NCBI RefSeq assembly: GCF_900188425.1
Contig: NZ_FZON01000040.1
Span: forward strand, 1-48,912
Length of the DNA: 48,912 nucleotides
Origin: Antarctobacter heliothermus
GTDB taxonomy: Bacteria > Pseudomonadota > Alphaproteobacteria > Rhodobacterales > Rhodobacteraceae
Direction of reading: 5' to 3'
Shown here piece after piece: positions 43,975 to 48,912 of this stretch; within the stretch, counting starts at the first letter, position 1, and the number at the start of each line of letters is the position of its first letter. The notes under the pieces are model-generated. The model had not been told where the DNA came from and did no database searches. It saw only the letters and a list, made by a program, of their open reading frames with translations. The position numbers and the translations under genes are program-made.

Positions 43975-44487
43975 TCAGGTGGCGTGCTCCGCCGGGCGGG
44001 ACACGGCCAGCAGACCGATCCCACAAAGCAGCAAGGCAGTCCCGGACGCAACGGTGCGCAGCGTGTTGAACACTTGCCAGCGGGGCGAATACGCCTGCCA
44101 GAGGGCCTGCGCCTGAGCCAGATCCTGCGGCACCTCCAGCGCGCCAAGCGCGCGGTTCATCGGCACATTCACCGCCATTGTCAGCACCATGCCGCCAAGG
44201 CCATAGACCAGCGCCGCCGCCGCAAAGGCAAGGGCTGCGGGGCTGTTGCGGACCCCGAGACTGAGACAGGCGGCCAGCGCGCAGACCAGCGGCGTGCCAA
44301 AGAACGCCGGGGCAAAGACCGCGTTGCGGACGCTTTCGTTCATGGCCTGCATGGCGGCGATGGCAATGCGCGGATCAAGCGTATCCAGCCCCCATATGGT
44401 CGAACAGATCCAGGCATAGAAGAAGCCAAAGATCGCGCCTGTGAACAGCAGAGCGGCAAGGCTGGTGGGCACCAAGAACCGTTGCAT
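43975..44487 (-). CDS. DUF1772 (anthrone-oxygenase-like) membrane protein
   Basis: A 170-aa protein with four likely membrane helices. AIAAMQAMNESVRNAVFAP and the NVPMNRALGALEVP/ YSPRWQVFNTLRTVASG parts are typical of DUF1772, a family distantly linked to anthrone oxygenases; enzymatic role is not shown for bacterial members. It follows the 52-aa gene by 4 bp and the pair is divergent from tetR across twin operators, so it is most likely repressed by that TetR protein and induced by an unknown ligand. Confidence 0.85.
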   Translation of the reverse strand: MQRFLVPTSLAALLFTGAIFGFFYAWICSTIWGLDTLDPRIAIAAMQAMNESVRNAVFAPAFFGTPLVCALAACLSLGVRNSPAALAFAAAALVYGLGGMVLTMAVNVPMNRALGALEVPQDLAQAQALWQAYSPRWQVFNTLRTVASGTALLLCGIGLLAVSRPAEHAT

Positions 44488-44491
44488 CGGC

Positions 44492-44650
44492 TCACACCGG
44501 CAGTCTGCGCGCCGTGAGGCGGGCGAGGGGATAGGACAGGATTGTTTTCAAGGCCGTGATGAGCGCGTGGCGTCGGGCGCGGCGTGAGGCCTGTGTCTGC
44601 TGTCTGTGGCGGTCGTGTGTGTCGCAGTATTCGAAAAAGGCAGGGGTCAT
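44492..44650 (-). CDS. Small basic protein in operon with the DUF1772 gene
   Basis: A 52-aa ORF (MTPAFFEYCDTHDRHRQQ...) with GGAGAG 8 nt before ATG 44650, ending 4 bp before the DUF1772 start. It is rich in Arg, His and Thr, with a helical middle (RRARRHALITALKTIL) and no signal peptide. It is the first gene after the operators. Unknown function; the good ribosome site and tight spacing support that it is real. Confidence 0.55.
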   Translation of the reverse strand: MTPAFFEYCDTHDRHRQQTQASRRARRHALITALKTILSYPLARLTARRLPV

Positions 44651-44670
44651 TGGTGGCTCTCCGGTTAAAA

Positions 44671-44717
44671 GCGTACACCTATGTACGCCTTGAGCAAATG
44701 CGTACATAGGTGTACGC
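44671..44717. promoter_or_regulatory. Pair of TetR-type operators in the divergent tetR/DUF1772 region
   Basis: GCGTACACCTATGTACGC (44671-44688) and GCGTACATAGGTGTACGC (44700-44717) are exact reverse complements of each other, and each alone is a palindrome of 7-bp arms (GCGTACA/TGTACGC) around 4 bp. Centres are 29 bp apart, near three helical turns. Placed between a TetR gene and its divergent operon, they are best read as its binding sites, controlling both directions. Confidence 0.88.
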
Positions 44718-44739
44718 CTTGCGTCAAGGGAGATATGCC

Positions 44740-45318
44740 ATGCGACCAGAGAACCGGACAGAACGCGAAGCACAGATTGCCGAGGCGGCCTACGCGGTGT
44801 TGGCGGAAAAGGGCTTTGGCGGGTTGTCGATGCTGGCGGTGGCAAAGCGGGCCAAGGCCTCGAACGAGACGATGTATCGGTGGTACGGTGACAAGACCGG
44901 GCTGTTTCGGGCCTTGATCCAACGCAATGCGGCGCAGGTCACCGAACGGTTGGAGGCCTTGCCACCGGACGCAACATCATTGGACGATCTGGGCGCGCTG
45001 CTGTTGGATATGCTGCTGAGCGACCGCGCCGTGGCGTTGAACCGTGCGGCGGCGGCGGACCCCAGCAACAGCCTGGGAGCGGTGCTGGCCGAGGCCGGGC
45101 GGGGCACGGTCTTTCCCCGGCTTGTGGCGGTTTTTGAACACCTGTGCGCCGCGGGCGAGGTGACCGGGCCGCCCGAGGCCGCAGCCGCGCTATGGGTGGA
45201 TCTGTTGGTGGGCGATTGGCAGCTGCGCTGCGTGACCGGGGCGATGAGCCCGCCGGGGCCAGAGGCGCGGGGTGCGCGGGTCCGGCGCGCGTCGCGGGGT
45301 GTGTTGACCGCCCGCTAG
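44740..45318 (+). CDS. TetR/AcrR family transcriptional regulator
   Basis: A 192-aa repressor. The N-terminal helix-turn-helix is AEAAYAVLAEKGFGGLSMLA followed by VAKRAKASNETMYRWYGDKTGLF (about residues 14-56); the C-terminal half is a helical ligand domain. ATG 44740 is set by AAGGGAG 7 nt upstream; an earlier in-frame start would lie inside the operator. It most likely represses the divergent 52-aa/DUF1772 operon and itself through the twin palindromes. The ligand is unknown. Confidence 0.93.
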   Translation: MRPENRTEREAQIAEAAYAVLAEKGFGGLSMLAVAKRAKASNETMYRWYGDKTGLFRALIQRNAAQVTERLEALPPDATSLDDLGALLLDMLLSDRAVALNRAAAADPSNSLGAVLAEAGRGTVFPRLVAVFEHLCAAGEVTGPPEAAAALWVDLLVGDWQLRCVTGAMSPPGPEARGARVRRASRGVLTAR

Positions 45319-45336
45319 GCGGATGGACCTGCGGCC

Positions 45337-45353
45337 GCCCCGACTGCCGGGGC
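45337..45353. terminator. Hairpin between convergent tetR and dehydrogenase genes
   Basis: GCCCCG/CGGGGC around a 5-nt loop, 19 nt past the tetR stop and 47 nt past the stop of the convergent FAD dehydrogenase. It has no T tract in either direction, so it is only a possible bidirectional terminator. Confidence 0.35.
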
Positions 45354-45399
45354 TGCGCCCGTCAGCGGCCCGCCCTCCGGCCACATCCGGCAGAAGCGC

Positions 45400-46773
45400 C
45401 TAGTTGCCGGGCACCAGTTTGCCGGGGTTCATCAGGTTTTGCGGGTCCAGCGCGGTTTTCACGCTGCCCATGACCTGCCAGGCGTCGCCGTGTTCGGCCT
45501 GCATGAAGGGCAGCTTGCCATAGCCGACGCCGTGTTCGCCGGTGCAGGTGCCCCCCAGTTGAATGGCGCGGGTGGCCATGCGCGCGGCCAGATCCTTGGC
45601 CTTGTTCAGTTCGGCGGGCTGGTCGGGGTCGATCAGCAGGATGGCGTGAAAGTTGCCGTCGCCCACATGGCCGAGGATCGGGCCGGGCAGGCCGCTGGCA
45701 GCGATGTCGGCCTGTGTCGCCTCGACCGCCTGCGCCAGACGCGAGATCGGCACGCAGATGTCAGTCACAACCGCACGGGCGCCGGGGCGCGAGGCCAGGA
45801 TGGCGTAGTAACCGTTATGACGCATGGCCCAGAGCGCGCGGCGTTCCTCTTCGCGGGCGGACCAGCGGAAGGCGCTGCCGCCGTGGTCTGCGACGATCTC
45901 GGCAAAGCGTTCGGCGTCCTGTTCGGTGCTTTGCGGGCTGCCATGAAATTCGATCATCAGGTGCGGCGCCTCTGCCATGTCGGTGCCGGCATAGGCGTTG
46001 AAGGCGCGCGCCGTCTGGGCGCAGGCAAATTCGATCCGGGCAAGGGGGATGCCCATCTGGATCGTCTCCATCACGCAGGCGGTGGCCGCGTTCATGTCAG
46101 GAAAGGCGCAGATGCCAGCGCTGACTGCCTCTGGCTGGCCGTGCAGGCGCAGGGTCAGTTCTGTCACCAGACCCAGCGTCCCCTCAGAGCCGACCATGAG
46201 CGCGGTCAGGTCATAGCCCGCAGCACTTTTGCGGGCGCGGGTGCCTGTGCGGATCACCCGACCGTCGGCCAGCACCACCTCCAGCCCCATGACGTTGTCG
46301 CGCATCGAGCCATAGCGCACGGTTGTGGTGCCAGAGGCGCGGGTCATCGCCATGCCTCCCAGCGAGGCATTGGCGCCGGGATCGACCGGAAAGAACAGGC
46401 CGGTGGCGCGCAGCTCCTCATTCAAGGCCTCACGCGTGACGCCGGGTTGAACGGTTACATCCATGTCGGCTGGGCGGATTTCCAGCACCCTGTTCATGTG
46501 CCGGAAATCCACCGACACGCCGCCGCGCAGGGCCTGACCGTGGCCTTCGAGCGAGGTACCCGCGCCCCAACCGATCATCGGCACGTCGGCCCTGGCGCAG
46601 ATTTTTACGATGTCGCGCACCTCTGCCGTGGTACGCGGATAGACCACGGCCTGTGGCGGCGTGGTGGGAAAATAGGATTCCGATGCGCCATGCGCGTCGA
46701 GATCGCTCTTGGACAGGCTGACGCGTTCGCCTAGGAGGGTTTTGAGATCATCGATCGCCTGCGCGATGGGCAT
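45400..46773 (-). CDS. FAD-binding oxidoreductase, GlcD/D-lactate dehydrogenase family
   Basis: A 457-aa flavoenzyme of the VAO/GlcD family that oxidises D-2-hydroxy acids. FAD-binding domain: VPMIGWGAGTSLEGHGQAL, PGANASLGGMAMTRASGTT, VGSEGTLGLVTELTLRLHG in two motifs; C-terminal domain: GHVGDGNFHAILL (metal/substrate His) and GTCTGEHGVGYGK. It is closest in layout to cytochrome-linked D-lactate dehydrogenases (Dld). Electron acceptor and exact substrate are not evident. It starts 82 bp from the divergent ClC gene. Confidence 0.9.
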   Translation of the reverse strand: MPIAQAIDDLKTLLGERVSLSKSDLDAHGASESYFPTTPPQAVVYPRTTAEVRDIVKICARADVPMIGWGAGTSLEGHGQALRGGVSVDFRHMNRVLEIRPADMDVTVQPGVTREALNEELRATGLFFPVDPGANASLGGMAMTRASGTTTVRYGSMRDNVMGLEVVLADGRVIRTGTRARKSAAGYDLTALMVGSEGTLGLVTELTLRLHGQPEAVSAGICAFPDMNAATACVMETIQMGIPLARIEFACAQTARAFNAYAGTDMAEAPHLMIEFHGSPQSTEQDAERFAEIVADHGGSAFRWSAREEERRALWAMRHNGYYAILASRPGARAVVTDICVPISRLAQAVEATQADIAASGLPGPILGHVGDGNFHAILLIDPDQPAELNKAKDLAARMATRAIQLGGTCTGEHGVGYGKLPFMQAEHGDAWQVMGSVKTALDPQNLMNPGKLVPGN

Positions 46774-46855
46774 TGGGGGGACTCCGGCATTTTGCTCGGG
46801 CTACCTTAACCAGCGCGCGCGTCGCGGGAAAGCCACGGGATTTGGGGAGGCGGGA

Positions 46856-48526
46856 TTGTCCAGCCTGCTGCGAGAGCAACTGCACAGCGTCAAGGCGGCC
46901 TGCGGGCAGGGCTGGGATATGTTGCGGCATCGAGGGCCGGGGCAGATCCAGTTCTGGTTCATTGCGCTGGGGGTCGGGATTGCCTCTGGTCTTGCGGCGA
47001 TTGCCTTTCGCGGCGCGGTCGAGTGGTTGCAGACGCTGGTCTACGGCACGCCGGACGTCAACACGCTGCATTCCTTTGCCGAGCATCTGCCGTGGATCTG
47101 GGTGCTGGTGATCCCGGTGCTGGGCGGGATTGCTGTGGGGATCATCCTGCATGTGGCCACGCCGGACGGGCGTGTGCGGGCCGTGGCCGACGTGATCGAA
47201 GGCGCGGCGCTGAACGACGGGCGGGTGGAAAAGAAGGCGGGGATCGCCTCGGCTCTGTGTTCGTGGATCACCCTGTCGACCGGCGGATCGACGGGCCGGG
47301 AGGGGCCGGTGGTGCATATCGCCGCCATGGCCTCAAGCTGGGTGGCCAACGCGCTGAAGGTGGACGGGATCACCGGGCGCGATCTGCTGGGCTGTGCTGT
47401 GGCGGCGGCGGTCTCGGCCAGCTTCAACGCGCCGATTGCCGGGGCGTTGTTCGCGCTGGAGGTCATCCTGCGACATTTTGCGCTGCACGCCTTTGCGCCG
47501 ATCGTGGTGGCCAGCGCGGCGGGGACGGTGATCAACCGGCTGGTGTACGGCGATGTCACCGAATTTGTCCTGCCGGGCACAACCACGGTGGAATTTTATC
47601 TGGAGCTGCCGGCGTTCTTTATCCTCGGGCTGGTCTGCGGGCTGGTGGCGGTGATCATGATGAACGCGATCTTTTTTGCCGACGACATGGAAACCCGGCT
47701 GCAAAAGCGGCTGGGCCTGCCGTATTGGCTGCGCCCGGCGGTGGCGGGGCTGCTGCTGGGCGGGCTGGCGATCCTGTATCCGCATATCATCGGCGTCGGG
47801 TATGAGACGACCTCGCGCGCGCTGACCGGCGGGCTGTTGATGCATGAGGCGCTGGTGTTCGCGGTGATCAAGGTAGCGGCGGTGTCGATCACCATGGCCG
47901 GGCGCATGGGCGGCGGGATCTTTTCGCCTTCCTTGATGGTGGGGGCGCTGACCGGGCTGACCTTTGGCCATATCGCGACGGGTATCTTTCCCGAGGTGTC
48001 TTCGGCCTTTACGCTCTATGCGCTGGCGGGCATGGGCGCGGTGGCGGCGGCGGTGCTGGGCGCGCCGATCTCGACCACGCTGATCGTGTTCGAACTGACA
48101 GGGGACTGGCAGACCGGGCTGGCGGTGATGGTGTCGGTGTCAATGTCGACCGCGCTGGCCAGCCGCGTGGTGGACCGGTCGTTCTTTCTGACCCAGTTGA
48201 AGCGGCGCAACGTGCATCTGGCAGCGGGGCCGCAGGCCTATCTGCTGGCGATGTTCCGGGTGCAGGGGGTGATGCGCAAACCGACCGACGACAACGCCGC
48301 CGACGAGGACGCCTGCCTGCGGATGATCGAGCAGGAACTGTATGTGCTGGCCACTGCGACGCTGGAGACGGCGTTGCCGCGTTTCGACAAATCGGGCGTC
48401 GCGTTCCTGCCGGTGGTGACGATGGTCGACGATGCGCCGGTCTTGCAGGGCGCCCTGTTCCACGTCGATGCGTTGAAGGCCTATAACCGGGCGCTGGCGG
48501 CGACGGCGAAAGAAGAACACAGGTAA
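46856..48526 (+). CDS. ClC family chloride channel/transporter with CBS-like C-terminus
   Basis: A 556-aa membrane protein of the ClC family. Motifs: STGGSTGREGPVVHIAA, with the gating glutamate in GREGP, which suggests H+/Cl- exchange; NAPIAGALFALEV; and GRMGGGIFSPSLMVG. After the last helix (about residue 440) lies a soluble part with a CBS-like end (FLPVVTMVDDAPVLQGALFH). TTG 46856 is chosen for its GGAGG 6 nt upstream; ATG alternatives lie inside conserved sequence or in the divergent gene. Chloride/proton exchange is inferred from family. Confidence 0.9.
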   Translation: MSSLLREQLHSVKAACGQGWDMLRHRGPGQIQFWFIALGVGIASGLAAIAFRGAVEWLQTLVYGTPDVNTLHSFAEHLPWIWVLVIPVLGGIAVGIILHVATPDGRVRAVADVIEGAALNDGRVEKKAGIASALCSWITLSTGGSTGREGPVVHIAAMASSWVANALKVDGITGRDLLGCAVAAAVSASFNAPIAGALFALEVILRHFALHAFAPIVVASAAGTVINRLVYGDVTEFVLPGTTTVEFYLELPAFFILGLVCGLVAVIMMNAIFFADDMETRLQKRLGLPYWLRPAVAGLLLGGLAILYPHIIGVGYETTSRALTGGLLMHEALVFAVIKVAAVSITMAGRMGGGIFSPSLMVGALTGLTFGHIATGIFPEVSSAFTLYALAGMGAVAAAVLGAPISTTLIVFELTGDWQTGLAVMVSVSMSTALASRVVDRSFFLTQLKRRNVHLAAGPQAYLLAMFRVQGVMRKPTDDNAADEDACLRMIEQELYVLATATLETALPRFDKSGVAFLPVVTMVDDAPVLQGALFHVDALKAYNRALAATAKEEHR

Positions 48527-48534
48527 CCGGACCG

Positions 48535-48562
48535 AAAAAAGGCGGGCCACGCATGGCCCGCC
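48535..48562 (-). terminator. Intrinsic terminator of the SH3-domain gene (possibly bidirectional)
   Basis: GGCGGGCCA (48541-48549) and TGGCCCGCC (48554-48562) are perfect complements with a 4-nt loop. On the minus strand the stem is followed by TTTTTTC, so it ends the SH3 gene; on the plus strand it lies 15 nt after the ClC stop without a T tract. Confidence 0.85.
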
Positions 48563-48597
48563 CGATGTCCGGACGTGTGTCCGGTGGTGTATCGCGA

Positions 48598-48912
48598 TCA
48601 CTTGATCCTTGAGATGTTCTTGGCGAGGCAAGCCTGGCGGGCGACGCCGGTGGTCCCGTTACAAGCGGCAACCGCATCGTCAAAGCTGTCAAAGGTCTTG
48701 TCGTTTTTCTTGTTATCTTTCTTGACCTTTCGATCAGACAGAAAGCGGCTGCTGGCCCATCCGATCCTGCCGTCAAAGCGCAGCTTGTACCATCCGTCCT
48801 GCTTGTAGAGGACATGCGCCTTTGCGCCGTGGGGCATCTTGTCGATGACATTGTAGGACCGTCCCGGCCCGTTGCGCAGGTTCAGGTGGCCGTCACGGGG
48901 GGCGTCGATCCA
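48598..48912 (-). CDS. SH3-domain protein, C-terminal part (5' end outside window)
   Basis: The frame is open to the window edge. It shows one bacterial SH3 (SH3_3-type) domain: GHLNLRNGPGRSYNVIDKMP, then VLYKQDGWYKLRFDGRIGWA and SSRFL, a fold often used for binding peptidoglycan or peptides in exported proteins. A Lys/Asp-rich linker (KVKKDNKKNDKTFDSF) and a short tail with two Cys (AACNGTTGVARQACLAK) follow. The N-terminus, including any signal peptide, is not visible. It is convergent with the ClC gene. Confidence 0.75.
   Translation of the reverse strand, partial: WIDAPRDGHLNLRNGPGRSYNVIDKMPHGAKAHVLYKQDGWYKLRFDGRIGWASSRFLSDRKVKKDNKKNDKTFDSFDDAVAACNGTTGVARQACLAKNISRIK

Overview
The window reads as chromosomal DNA of a GC-rich alphaproteobacterium, most likely a Rhodobacteraceae member (Roseobacter group). 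The reasons are the gene order and content of a nearly complete division and cell-wall (dcw) cluster carrying a DUF2484 gene between murC and murB, lpxC-bamD-recN directly after ftsZ, clustered GANTC (CcrM-type) sites in promoter regions, and a long structured leader before mraZ that resembles the Rhodobacter UpsM RNA. This assignment rests on recognition of families, not on a database search.

Left end (1-1519): the tail of an IS66-family transposase, its right inverted end, and immediately behind it an rsgA gene that has lost its N-terminus, followed by a GNAT acetyltransferase. This stretch looks less GC-rich than the rest and appears to be mobile or disturbed DNA. 1768-16476 is a set of housekeeping and accessory genes: pyrG and secG; a small secreted Cys-containing protein; a cobalt-type nitrile hydratase operon (alpha, beta, activator) convergent with guanine deaminase; mgtE with 5-formyl-THF cyclo-ligase; two transporters (DMT, AEC); a PhnP-like metallohydrolase with TatD; and an ExbB-ExbD-ExbD-TonB-like operon.

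The core (16495-43955, plus strand except one gene) is mraZ-rsmH-ftsL-ftsI-murE-murF-mraY-murD, then a HI0933-type flavoprotein in reverse orientation, ftsW-murG-murC, three non-canonical genes (an Ala-rich protein with an expanded GCC-triplet tract, DUF2484, a small membrane protein), murB, a 26-bp tandem repeat, ddl-ftsQ-ftsA, ftsZ, lpxC, bamD and recN. Together these make UDP-MurNAc-pentapeptide and lipid II, build the divisome, commit lipid A synthesis, assemble outer-membrane proteins and repair DNA. Many genes overlap by ATGA, so translation is coupled. Breaks in the operon coincide with regulatory sequence: a 774-bp leader before mraZ with TGGGN repeats, four GANTC sites in 48 bp and a terminator-ended candidate sRNA; a separate ftsW promoter region; and a DnaA box plus GANTC before ftsZ.

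Right end (43975-48912): a DUF1772 membrane protein and a 52-aa basic protein, divergent from a TetR regulator across a pair of perfect mirrored operators; a GlcD/DLD-type FAD dehydrogenase; a ClC chloride transporter with a probable TTG start; and the 3' part of an SH3-domain protein with its terminator.

No rRNA, tRNA or CRISPR array was seen. The least explained elements are the Ala-rich protein and its neighbours inside the dcw cluster, the regulatory complex upstream of mraZ, and the TonB-like operon without a recognisable TonB C-terminal domain.
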